DNA of 53,278 nt from Planctomycetota bacterium. Lineage in GTDB: Bacteria; Planctomycetota; Planctomycetia; Pirellulales; Pirellulaceae. The translations under genes were made by a program, and so were the position numbers. The notes beneath the pieces are model-generated. The model was not told the DNA's origin, ran no database searches, and saw only the letters and a program-made list of their open reading frames with translations. The first letter of the stretch is position 1, and every line of letters begins with the position of its first letter. Below are positions 42,338 to 50,848 of the stretch, in pieces. The stretch is taken from the NCBI GenBank assembly GCA_026692845.1, contig JAPLNM010000050.1, forward strand, positions 1 to 53,278. Reading direction: 5' to 3'.

Positions 42338-45300
42338 ATGTTCTTTTCCCGTCCTTGGCGTCGCTCGTATCGTGGAAACAAACAATCTTTTCGCAAGCTT
42401 TTCCTCGAAGGGCTTGAAACTCGGGCATTGATGGCGGCCGATTCCTACATGGATCCGTTTGGAAACCGTATAGGATTTATCCCATTACCCCCAGCCGTGG
42501 AGGGATCATCGGGGGGCTCGTCTTCTGGAAATGGATCTTCTGGAAATGGTCCGCAAGGGTTCGTCCCTTTGGACGACACGTTCAAGCTCCACAGTCGACC
42601 GTCGGCGACCAAGACGATCTATTTGGACTTTGACGGTTTTACCGCCCGAGGGACACCATGGAACGCCGGTCGGGGTCGAGATCCGATCATCTCGCCGGCC
42701 TACGATTTGGATGGCAATGGCGCGGCCTTTACCGACAGAGAGCTTCAAGCCATACAGACGATTTGGCAGCAAGTCACCGCAGACTATTCTTCCTTTGATG
42801 TCAACGTGACGACCGAGGACCCCGGCGAGGCGGCTTTGGTCAACACAGGTGGAAACGATGACCGTTGGGGGATTCGTGTGGTGATGACTCCCGATGACTT
42901 CCCTGGCCCTGGTTCGGGCGGGGTAGCCTACATCGGTAGTTTCCGTTGGGGCTACAACCAGGCCGGTGCGACCGACACTCCTTGCTACGTTTTCAATTCG
43001 GTTCCAGAGCAAGCCACTTTGGCCGTCAGCCACGAGGTTGGGCATTCGCTGGGACTTTCGCACGACGGGACGAACGCTCAGAATCCGTTTCAGCAGAATG
43101 CGGAGTACTATGGTGGTCACGGGGGGGCAGGGGAAACCAGTTGGGGCCCGATCATGGGTGCACCCTACGATCGCAATATCACCTCTTGGGACAACGGCTT
43201 CTACTTGGGTAGCAACAACGGTGGTTCCAACGCGAACTACAATTCCGGACCCGATGATATCGCGGTGATCATCAGTCCCGCGAATGGTTTTGGCATGATC
43301 CAGGACGAGCATGGTAACGACGATACGTCGGCAACGGAATTAACCGGTCCGATCGATGCTTCTGACCGAGTGATTTTGAGTCGGTTTGGGCTGATCGAAC
43401 GGTCGAACGATTTGGATTATTTTCAGTTCCAGGCCGGATCTGGAACGCTCGATCTTTCGATCGATCCTTATATAACCCAAGCCTGGACGAAGGGGGCCGA
43501 CGGCACGTTTGTCTCGACGATTGAATCGGCGCTGTTTAATACCAACTACTGGCCTGCGACGCAAAGCACCAATCTGGATGTCGAGGCGAAGCTTTATGAT
43601 GCGTCGGGCACGCTGATTGCCACGTCGAATCCCAATGGCATGAGAGCAGGCTTCTCCGGTTTACAAATCTCTGCTGGGATCTATTACTTGAGCGTCGATG
43701 GCGTCGGGTTCGGCAGTCCGACGAACAATCCTCCGGATGGTTACAGCGACTATGGTAGTATCGGCCAATACTTGATCACCGGATCGATGCCGGTGGCCTT
43801 TGGGGTCGCGGTTTCGAATGCATCGCTTTCCTACATCGAAAATGAGCCGGCCAAGGCGATCGCCAATTGGGCCAAGGTCATCGATTTGGCCCCCGGCGAT
43901 TATTCCTCCGGATCGCTCGTCGTGGAGATGAAGCCGAATCCTGGGGCGACGGATATTCTCACGTTCGACTACTCTCTAGCCGATGGGCTCTCCGAAGTCG
44001 ATTCGGTGCTGCTCTACAACGACAACCAAATCGGATCGATCACGCGCGTCTCAGACACCTCGCTGGTGATCAACTTTACCGCGTTTGCGACCAAGTCGTC
44101 GATCGAAGCGATCGTTCAATGCATTCGGTTTGAAGCTCGGGGTGAATCGCCCGATACCTTCAATCGCCGAATAGAAATCGCGTTGACCAAAGGTAGTTTC
44201 CGAGGCACGACGGTCGTTCAAGTGCGAGTCCAATCGGTCAACGATTCCCCGCAAGCTACGACAAGCTTCATGGACGACGTCCAAGAGGACGAGCGAAGCC
44301 CCAAGGGCACTCCCGTCAGCCAGATCATCGAGCGAGGAGTGATCGATCCGGACGCGACCCAAGGCTCCGGAATCATCGTTACGAGCGCCGGGTCAAGCAA
44401 TGGCCTTTGGCAGTTCGAAGCCGGACTAGGGTGGACCGACCTGAATAACTTGTCCACCTCGGCGGGTTTGGTGCTCGGTCCGACGGCCCGCCTGAGATTC
44501 ATTCCAGCACCCAATTACTTTGGTCCTGCTCCGGATCTGAAGTACTACGCACTGGATCCACTTTACCAAGGCGGCTTTAGTGGCCCATCGGGCTTGGTCA
44601 TTGTCGATATCCAAGCAGTGGTCGCTCCAGATTCGATATCCAAGTCCTCTGGAGAGATCAAGCAGGTGATTCTTCCAGTCAACGATGCTCCCTTCTCGAT
44701 CCCTCCGTTCCCATCGACAACCGGCCTGCAAGATACCCCTTTGCAGTATGCAATTCCTACCGGCTTGTTCAAAGACATCGATGACACGGCCCTGACACTC
44801 AGTGCCTACACGGCCCCTGGGGTCCCCCTGCCGGCGTGGCTGCGATTCAATCCGGTCACCGGAACATTCACCGGGACTCCTGGAAATTTGGACGTCGGTG
44901 AGCGACAAGTTTTCGTCCGAGCGACAGACGCTTCGGGTGCGTTTTCCGATGCTCCCGTGAAGATCGATATTTTGAATGTCAATGACTCACCGACGAATAT
45001 CGATCTTGTCGGCCAGCCGATCGCCGAGAACCAACGAGGAGCAAGGCTCGGTCGTTTGACAGCCGTCGATCCAGATCCGAACGACTCGATCGCTTGGACG
45101 ACCTCCGATCCTCGTTTTGTCATCCAAGGGGATGTGCTGTTTCTAGCGCCGCTAGCGAGCTTTGACTTCGAGGCTGCAAGCACCGTGGCGATTCAGGTTC
45201 GCGCGACGGACAACGGAAGTCCCTCGTTGTTTTTTGAGAAAGTCATCTCGATCAAGGTTGCTGATGTCAACGAGTTTTCGCCGGCACTCGAGCCGATCTC

Positions 45301-46516
45301 GATGAGCATCGCGGAGAACAACTCCAGCGGAGCGATCGTCGGTAGGGTACTTGCCAGCGACGCAGACACAGCCAACCGAGTGAGGTATCGATTCTTTGGC
45401 GAAGCCCCCTCGCAGTTCCTATTGAATTCCGAAACAGGGATCCTAGCAGTCAAACCCGGAGTGACGCTCGATCACGAAACGGCCCTATCGTATCGTTTCT
45501 TTGTCGAAGCCTTCGATGACGGAACCCCGTCGCTGTCGACATGGGTTTCGGCCGAAGTCCTCGTGAGCGACATCAATGAGTTTGCTCCGGTGATCACAAC
45601 AGGGGTCCTAACGACTGCCGAATCGGTCCCTGTGGGGGTCCCCTTCGGTCGCATCGTAGCGACCGACGCGGATCGGCAGCCTTCCGATCGTCCCGCGATC
45701 GTTTATTCCTTGCTTGCAAGCGAGAGCCGATTCCAAATCAACCCATCGAGCGGTGAGCTAAGCGTCGCTCGGACGGGCGTGTTGGATTTCGAACGAAGCC
45801 GCACCGAATCGCTTGTGGTCATCGCCTCGGACACAGGACTACCGAGCTTGTCGAGCCAACGCCTCGTGAGCATCCAAGTTCTCAACGCCAACGAGCCGCC
45901 CACTTCGATCACAGTCGAAAAGAGCCTTGTTCCAACCAACATCACCGGCTTGGATTTAGGACGCATTCTCGTCGAGGACCCCGATGGACCGACAACCTAC
46001 ACGTTCACCTCGCTCGACACGCGATTCGACGTCGTAGCCGGCAAGCTGATCATGAAGCCCCAGGAGTATTTGAAAGATTCCGACCCGATCTTTATAGGCG
46101 TTCCGTTGCTTATCAACGATGTTTCCGGAGGGTTATTCCTGCGCATGAGCGTCGGACTTCAGAGGGTACCGAATCGAGCCCCTTGGCAAAACACAATGCT
46201 CCCTTGGGATGTCGACCGCAGTGGATCAGTCAGTCCCTTAGACGTTCTGACGCTCATCGATGCGATCAATGCCAACCCGATCGGAAATCTTCCGATGCCG
46301 CGCTCAGGCGATTCCTTGGAGCTGCCCGATGTGGACGTCGATGGGGATGGCCGTATAACGCCACTCGATGTGCTAGCGGTCATCAATCGTTTGAACGGCA
46401 CGAGTTTGTTGGGCCAGGGAGAGGGCCAGGGCATCGAGAGCCTCAGCGCAGACCTTTTCTTTGCGGAGATCGGTTCGGAGTCCGATCCGCTTCGTTTGCG
46501 AAACCGTCGGCGCTAG
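42338..46516 (+). CDS. Giant secreted metzincin-like protease with cadherin and dockerin domains
   Basis: A 1392-residue extracellular protein. The N-terminus holds a LEPR-XLL-like motif (FLEGLETRALMAAD), common on planctomycete surface and secreted proteins. A short SSGNG duplication follows. Residues about 85-315 look like a zinc metalloprotease: HEVGHSLGLSHDG (His232, Glu233, His236, His242) with a Met-turn candidate GPIMGAPYD. A PPC-like beta domain lies at about 345-480. Putative Ig-like and cadherin repeats (TDADRQPSDRPAIVYSLLAS, NDSPTNIDLVGQPIAENQ) fill about 620-1250. A type I dockerin pair ends the protein (DVDRSGSVSPLDVLTLID, DVDGDGRITPLDVLAVINRL). It may bind calcium and a cohesin-bearing partner; no cohesin is visible in the window. 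Confidence 0.88.
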   Translation: MFFSRPWRRSYRGNKQSFRKLFLEGLETRALMAADSYMDPFGNRIGFIPLPPAVEGSSGGSSSGNGSSGNGPQGFVPLDDTFKLHSRPSATKTIYLDFDGFTARGTPWNAGRGRDPIISPAYDLDGNGAAFTDRELQAIQTIWQQVTADYSSFDVNVTTEDPGEAALVNTGGNDDRWGIRVVMTPDDFPGPGSGGVAYIGSFRWGYNQAGATDTPCYVFNSVPEQATLAVSHEVGHSLGLSHDGTNAQNPFQQNAEYYGGHGGAGETSWGPIMGAPYDRNITSWDNGFYLGSNNGGSNANYNSGPDDIAVIISPANGFGMIQDEHGNDDTSATELTGPIDASDRVILSRFGLIERSNDLDYFQFQAGSGTLDLSIDPYITQAWTKGADGTFVSTIESALFNTNYWPATQSTNLDVEAKLYDASGTLIATSNPNGMRAGFSGLQISAGIYYLSVDGVGFGSPTNNPPDGYSDYGSIGQYLITGSMPVAFGVAVSNASLSYIENEPAKAIANWAKVIDLAPGDYSSGSLVVEMKPNPGATDILTFDYSLADGLSEVDSVLLYNDNQIGSITRVSDTSLVINFTAFATKSSIEAIVQCIRFEARGESPDTFNRRIEIALTKGSFRGTTVVQVRVQSVNDSPQATTSFMDDVQEDERSPKGTPVSQIIERGVIDPDATQGSGIIVTSAGSSNGLWQFEAGLGWTDLNNLSTSAGLVLGPTARLRFIPAPNYFGPAPDLKYYALDPLYQGGFSGPSGLVIVDIQAVVAPDSISKSSGEIKQVILPVNDAPFSIPPFPSTTGLQDTPLQYAIPTGLFKDIDDTALTLSAYTAPGVPLPAWLRFNPVTGTFTGTPGNLDVGERQVFVRATDASGAFSDAPVKIDILNVNDSPTNIDLVGQPIAENQRGARLGRLTAVDPDPNDSIAWTTSDPRFVIQGDVLFLAPLASFDFEAASTVAIQVRATDNGSPSLFFEKVISIKVADVNEFSPALEPISMSIAENNSSGAIVGRVLASDADTANRVRYRFFGEAPSQFLLNSETGILAVKPGVTLDHETALSYRFFVEAFDDGTPSLSTWVSAEVLVSDINEFAPVITTGVLTTAESVPVGVPFGRIVATDADRQPSDRPAIVYSLLASESRFQINPSSGELSVARTGVLDFERSRTESLVVIASDTGLPSLSSQRLVSIQVLNANEPPTSITVEKSLVPTNITGLDLGRILVEDPDGPTTYTFTSLDTRFDVVAGKLIMKPQEYLKDSDPIFIGVPLLINDVSGGLFLRMSVGLQRVPNRAPWQNTMLPWDVDRSGSVSPLDVLTLIDAINANPIGNLPMPRSGDSLELPDVDVDGDGRITPLDVLAVINRLNGTSLLGQGEGQGIESLSADLFFAEIGSESDPLRLRNRRR
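42521..42550 (+). repeat. 15-bp in-frame duplication
   Basis: TCTTCTGGAAATGG(A/T) occurs twice and encodes SSGNGSSGNG in the linker before the protease domain. Confidence 0.92.
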
Positions 46517-46536
46517 TCGATCGTTAGCCTGGTGAT

Positions 46537-46581
46537 TGTTCGGGCGTTAGCGACCGAACGTTGTGAATTGCTAGCAATTCA
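46537..46581. promoter_or_regulatory. Hairpin and 18-bp perfect palindrome
   Basis: Just after the giant protein gene lie an inverted repeat GTTCGG (46537-46542) / CCGAAC (46553-46558) and, 5 bp on, the perfect palindrome TGAATTGCTAGCAATTCA (46564-46581). There is no U-run, so this is not a typical terminator. The palindrome could be an operator for the lipoprotein gene that starts at 46729. The function is inference. Confidence 0.4.
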
Positions 46582-46728
46582 AGCCGGCACGTCAACTTGG
46601 TAAGCTGCGCGGACTCTACAGGTCCGTTTGGAGTGATTGGATTCTTGGTAACGGTTCAGCCGATTCTCACAGATGCCATGAGAGATCCAACTAGGGTTGG
46701 ATGGGCGGAACAACACAAGGGTCACAAA

Positions 46729-47214
46729 ATGAAACGCGGACTTTTTTCAATCGCACTGTTAGCCTTGTCCATCGTTGGCTCGACGGGATGCGTCGGCATG
46801 CATCGCGGGCATGGCTGTGGAAATCATAGCACCTGCAATACTTGCAATTCTCCGATTGGATGCCGTCCATGCCGCATGGGCTGGCAGCGTGGTGGGACCG
46901 ACTACGGGTCGCACTTGTCGCATTCAGGGGCTCCTTGCGTGGATGCATCGATGAAGGGCCACTTGTTGCACGGTGGTGGTTTGCACGGTGGTGGCGGCAT
47001 GATGGCCGGACTCCACGGCGGTGGAATGCACGGCGGTGGAATGCATGGTGGTGGATTGCATGGAGCAGGCAATGGTGGGATGAGTCATGCTCAGTACCGC
47101 GCCGACGATCAGGTGGGCTCAGGAGTCGCTGGCCCGACGGTCGCTTATCCGTACTACACCACCCGAGGACCTCGCGACTTTTTGCTTGATAATCCGCCGA
47201 GCATTGGTAAGTAG
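46729..47214 (+). CDS. Gly/His/Met-rich predicted lipoprotein
   Basis: A 161-residue protein with a lipoprotein signal peptide and lipobox STGC (Cys at about 21). The mature N-terminus is rich in Cys and His (MHRGHGCGNHSTCNTCNSPI). The middle is a repeat of LHGGG/MHGGG units (about residues 80-120), so His and Met alternate through a glycine-rich chain. Such composition is compatible with binding soft metals such as copper or nickel, but this is inference. The C-terminus reads VAYPYYTTRGPRDFLLDNPP, a motif I have seen in planctomycete small lipoproteins. The ATG is preceded by AAGG at proper distance. It converges on the aminotransferase gene. Confidence 0.8.
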   Translation: MKRGLFSIALLALSIVGSTGCVGMHRGHGCGNHSTCNTCNSPIGCRPCRMGWQRGGTDYGSHLSHSGAPCVDASMKGHLLHGGGLHGGGGMMAGLHGGGMHGGGMHGGGLHGAGNGGMSHAQYRADDQVGSGVAGPTVAYPYYTTRGPRDFLLDNPPSIGK

Positions 47215-47220
47215 ATCGGG

Positions 47221-48078
47221 TTAACGAACGACGAGCTTTTTGAACTCGATCATAAGCTCTTTGGTGATCGGTCCGACTTTTCCGTCTCCGATTGGTCGGC
47301 TATCGATGGAGACAACGGGAATGACTTCTGCGGCGCTGCCTGTCAAAAAGCATTCGTCGGCCACGAGCAGATCGTGGCGAGTCAGGGTTGTTTCTCGGGA
47401 TGGGATTTTCAGATCGCCTGCGAGTTCGAGGATTGCATTGCGGGTGATTCCTTCGAGGATTCCCGAGTCGGGCGACGGGGTGAGCAGGTGGCCTTTTTTG
47501 ACGATGAAGATATTATCGCCGGTGCATTCGGCGACTTCTCCTTTGTGGTTGAGCATGATCGCTTCCATGCAACCGGCTTGTAGGCCTTCGATTTTGGCCA
47601 TGATATTGTTCAGATAGTTCAGCGATTTGACGCGTGGGCTCAAGGCTGCAGGATGGTTTCGGATCGTCGAGGCGGTGATGATTTTGAGCCCTTCGTCGTA
47701 GTACTTGCGATCGTACAGCGAAATCAGATCGACGATGATGATGACTTGGGGGTCGGAGGTTCGGTTCGGGTCTAGTCCTAGCGATCCGCTACCTCGGGTG
47801 ACGACCAAGCGGATGTAGGAGTCGCTCAGATTGCTGAGTTCGACGGTTTTCTTGACCGCATCGATCAATTCTTGTTTGGACATGGGGATGGTCAGCAGAA
47901 TTGAGCGGGCCGATTCGTAGAGTCGGTCGATGTGCTCGACCAATCGAAAAACCTTGTTTGAATAAGTCCTCATGCCCTCGAAGACTCCGTCGCCGTAGAG
48001 GAGTCCGTGGTCGTAGACGCTGATTTTTGCGTCTTCTTTGCTGAAGTATTTCCCGTTGATGTAGATGGGTGGCGACAT
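47221..48078 (-). CDS. ilvE: Branched-chain amino acid aminotransferase (class IV, IlvE-type)
   Basis: A 285-residue fold-type IV PLP enzyme. It opens with IYINGKYFSKEDAKISVYDH and GLLYGDGVFEGMRTY. The PLP lysine is in RVKSLNYLNNIMAKIEG, and EVAECTGDNIFIVKKG and SGILEGITRNAILELA are typical of IlvE. It transfers the amino group between glutamate and branched-chain 2-oxo acids; a D-amino acid transaminase or aminodeoxychorismate lyase role cannot be fully excluded by eye. ATG 48078 is preferred over a GTG at 48108 because it aligns with the usual family N-terminus. Confidence 0.9.
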   Translation of the reverse strand: MSPPIYINGKYFSKEDAKISVYDHGLLYGDGVFEGMRTYSNKVFRLVEHIDRLYESARSILLTIPMSKQELIDAVKKTVELSNLSDSYIRLVVTRGSGSLGLDPNRTSDPQVIIIVDLISLYDRKYYDEGLKIITASTIRNHPAALSPRVKSLNYLNNIMAKIEGLQAGCMEAIMLNHKGEVAECTGDNIFIVKKGHLLTPSPDSGILEGITRNAILELAGDLKIPSRETTLTRHDLLVADECFLTGSAAEVIPVVSIDSRPIGDGKVGPITKELMIEFKKLVVR

Positions 48079-48277
48079 ATTCCTGGGGTCCTTTGGGTTC
48101 CACGACACAAGGGTTCAAATCCTGGGATTAGACTAGCCGGAAACCCGTAAATCGGAAAGGGTAAGGGACTCGTTGAAATCTGAAATTCCGGCTATGATGT
48201 CTGGAAGTTGCAGGGGCTTTTTGGCGGTCCCTGGCCATCCCTTTTTAGAACCTTTGTTTGAACGCCGATTGAACTTC

Positions 48278-49066
48278 ATGAGCGACAGCGAATCTGCCGG
48301 TTCCTATTCTCCCCGTTACCACCGCGTTATCCTAAAACTCAGCGGCGAGAGCTTGGCCCATGCAGGCGAACGTGGCATCAGCATGGACGAGGTCACGGCG
48401 ATTGCAAGGCAGATCAAGTCCGCGCATGCCCTGGGGTGTCAAATCGCCGTGGTCGTCGGGGGTGGCAACATCCTACGCGGGGCGCAGTTCAAGGGCTCTA
48501 GTGGCGAAAAGATCCAAGAGGCCACAGCGCACTACATGGGGATGCTCGCGACGGTCATCAATGCCTTGGCCCTCCAAGATGCCCTTGAGTCCATTGAACT
48601 CTCCACGCGCGTGATGTCGGCGATCAAGATGGATGGTGTCGCCGAACCGTTCATCCGCAGGCGTGCGATCCGACATCTAGAAAAAGGCAGGATCGTGATC
48701 CTGGCCGCAGGAACTGGCGCTCCGTTTGTCACGACCGACACGTGCGCCGCGAACCGAGGACTCGAACTCGATGCGGACATCGTGCTCAAAGCCACACGTG
48801 TCGACGGTGTCTACAGCGATGATCCCGAAAAGAACCCGCACGCGATTCTCTATCGCGAACTCGATTACGATACGGTGATCGAAAAGAATCTCAAGATCAT
48901 GGATTCGACTGCCATCGCACAGTGCCGTACCCACCAACTCCCCATCCTTGTTTTCAACTTCAAAAAAGAGGGGAACATCGTCCGGGCCGTCAGTGGGCAA
49001 AAAGTCGGTACGCGAATTTCACCGCGAATCAACCCAGGAGAGCAAATCCTGGTCAATGCCCACTAG
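48278..49066 (+). CDS. pyrH: Uridylate kinase PyrH
   Basis: PyrH phosphorylates UMP to UDP with ATP in pyrimidine nucleotide synthesis. The 262-residue protein has [17 protein letters not shown] (P-loop-like Lys), [58 protein letters not shown] and [23 protein letters not shown] 48278 is the expected start; upstream in-frame codons add 35 non-family residues. frr follows 69 bp later, the classical pyrH-frr order. Confidence 0.96.
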   Translation: MSDSESAGSYSPRYHRVILKLSGESLAHAGERGISMDEVTAIARQIKSAHALGCQIAVVVGGGNILRGAQFKGSSGEKIQEATAHYMGMLATVINALALQDALESIELSTRVMSAIKMDGVAEPFIRRRAIRHLEKGRIVILAAGTGAPFVTTDTCAANRGLELDADIVLKATRVDGVYSDDPEKNPHAILYRELDYDTVIEKNLKIMDSTAIAQCRTHQLPILVFNFKKEGNIVRAVSGQKVGTRISPRINPGEQILVNAH

Positions 49067-49135
49067 GGCCTTGCGCGATCTACCTATCCTTTCATCCTTC
49101 CACCACCCGTTACACCCACTCTGGAGATTCCTTCT

Positions 49136-49696
49136 ATGTCAGTCGAAGACATCCTCTTGGACGCCGAAGAGCGTATGGAAAAGGCGCTTTCGCACCTGAA
49201 GCAAAATCTTGCAGGAATCCGTACCGGACGTGCCGCACCGGGCCTGCTCGACTCGGTCAAAGTCAACGCGTATGGCTCGATCACACCGCTGAAGCAACTT
49301 GCGAGCGTCGCGGCTCCTGAGCCGCAGCAATTGGTCATCCGCCCGTTTGATACCTCGATCATCAAAGACATCGAAAAAGGGATCGTCGCAAGCGAACTGG
49401 GGCTCAATCCTCAAAGCGACGGCAGGATCATCCGCATCAATATTCCACCCTTGAGCACCGACACCCGCAAGAAACTCGTGGCTCGCATCAAGGAGCTCTC
49501 GGAAGAGGCGAAGATTTCGATTCGTAACGTCAGGCGCGATGCGAACAAGGCGATCGAAACGGCCGAAAAAGAAAAGATTATCTCCGAGGATCAGCGAGAC
49601 ACCTCCAAAGAACAGGTTCAGGAGCTGACCAAGAAATACGAAGAAGATGTCTCGGAGTTGGCCAAGTCCCGTGAATCGGATGTCATGGAACAGTAG
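49136..49696 (+). CDS. frr: Ribosome recycling factor Frr
   Basis: The 186-residue protein releases ribosomes from mRNA after termination, acting with EF-G. Typical sequence throughout: LAGIRTGRAAPGLLDSVKVN, YGSITPLKQLASVAAPEPQQ, GLNPQSDGRIIRINIPPLST, EEAKISIRNVRRDANKAIE. Length is canonical. It lies directly after pyrH. Confidence 0.98.
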   Translation: MSVEDILLDAEERMEKALSHLKQNLAGIRTGRAAPGLLDSVKVNAYGSITPLKQLASVAAPEPQQLVIRPFDTSIIKDIEKGIVASELGLNPQSDGRIIRINIPPLSTDTRKKLVARIKELSEEAKISIRNVRRDANKAIETAEKEKIISEDQRDTSKEQVQELTKKYEEDVSELAKSRESDVMEQ

Positions 49697-49760
49697 CAAC
49701 CAGCGATTTGACGCTTAGCAAGTCTTTTTTATTGTCTTCTCTCGTCGAGGTATTCGATTC

Positions 49761-50807
49761 ATGCCCTCTGCCTTCCTAAGACGACTTCTGCTCAATTCCC
49801 TTTGCATCACCACCGTTTGCATTGCTGCCGACGTTTGGATTCAATCAGCCAAGGCACAACTCGATAGCCAAGCCCCCAACGCTGCCGATGCGCTGAGTTC
49901 CTGGAAGGACTGTGCGACCAAGCGGGCTTTGATCGCCTATGTGCAAAGAGTCTGCGATCCGAAGTCCTCGGACTTTGTCCCCGAACCCGAGAGGATCGCC
50001 GTATTTGATAACGATGGGGCTCTTTGGCCCGAAAACCCAGTCCCATTCCAGGTCGCTTATGCCTTTGACGTCGTCGACCAGCGTGCTGCAAGCGATCCGG
50101 AGTTTGCCAAGCAACCGATGGTCCAAGCCGTTCTCAAGCGGGATATCCCAACGTTGCTCGCCGGAGAGCGTCACGAAGGTCTCTTGCAAGTCATGGCGAT
50201 GACCCATGCGGGGATGAGCGTCGAGGAATTTCAAAAAAGCGTTTCGGATTGGATGGCCCAAGCCAAGCATCCGAAATTCAACAAGCGATACGATCAACTG
50301 ACTTATCAGCCCATGCAAGAAGTTCTTGCCCATCTGCGAGCCAATGGATTCAAGACCTATATTGTCTCCGGCGGTGGTGCCGATTTTATGCGGGTTTGGT
50401 CCGAACGAGTTTACGGTATTCCGCCCCAACAGGTCATCGGTTCCTCGGCCAAAACCAAATTCGAACTTCGCGAGGGCAAGCCCGTGCTCATCAAAACGCT
50501 CGATCAAGTCTTTGTCGATGACAAAGCCGGTAAACCGGTCGGTATCCATCAGACAATCGGTAGAAGACCCATCGTATGTTTTGGCAACAGCGACGGCGAT
50601 CATGCGATGCTACAGTACACCACCATCGGCAATCCTCGTCCGAGCTTTGGGGCCATCGTCCACCACACCGACCCAGACCGCGAATATGCCTATGATTCAG
50701 CCCCTAAAAGCTCCGGCAAACTCGTCGAAGCCTTGGCCGACGCCCCCAACCAAGGCTGGTATGTGATCGACATGAAAGAGGATTGGACAAGGGTATTCGC
50801 CGAGTAA
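49761..50807 (+). CDS. Exported HAD-family phosphatase
   Basis: A 348-residue HAD-superfamily hydrolase with an N-terminal signal peptide (LLLNSLCITTVCIAA, cleavage after SAKAQ), so probably periplasmic. Motif I is VFDNDGALW (Asp83, Asp85), motif II is YIVSGGGADF and motif IV is CFGNSDGDHAML. The phosphoserine phosphatase-like arrangement suggests a phosphomonoesterase; the substrate is unknown. Similar exported HAD proteins often carry the FDNDGTLW motif. The TrhO-RluA fusion gene starts 41 bp after its stop. Confidence 0.85.
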   Translation: MPSAFLRRLLLNSLCITTVCIAADVWIQSAKAQLDSQAPNAADALSSWKDCATKRALIAYVQRVCDPKSSDFVPEPERIAVFDNDGALWPENPVPFQVAYAFDVVDQRAASDPEFAKQPMVQAVLKRDIPTLLAGERHEGLLQVMAMTHAGMSVEEFQKSVSDWMAQAKHPKFNKRYDQLTYQPMQEVLAHLRANGFKTYIVSGGGADFMRVWSERVYGIPPQQVIGSSAKTKFELREGKPVLIKTLDQVFVDDKAGKPVGIHQTIGRRPIVCFGNSDGDHAMLQYTTIGNPRPSFGAIVHHTDPDREYAYDSAPKSSGKLVEALADAPNQGWYVIDMKEDWTRVFAE

Positions 50808-50848
50808 TATTTGATTTGATCGGGTTGGATCACAACGGCAAACCACGC

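Noticed and set aside
48105-48135. tRNA-like T-loop GGTTCAAATCC between ilvE and pyrH
   Set aside because: No acceptor, D or anticodon stems can be built around it, and the upstream bases are the start region of ilvE.
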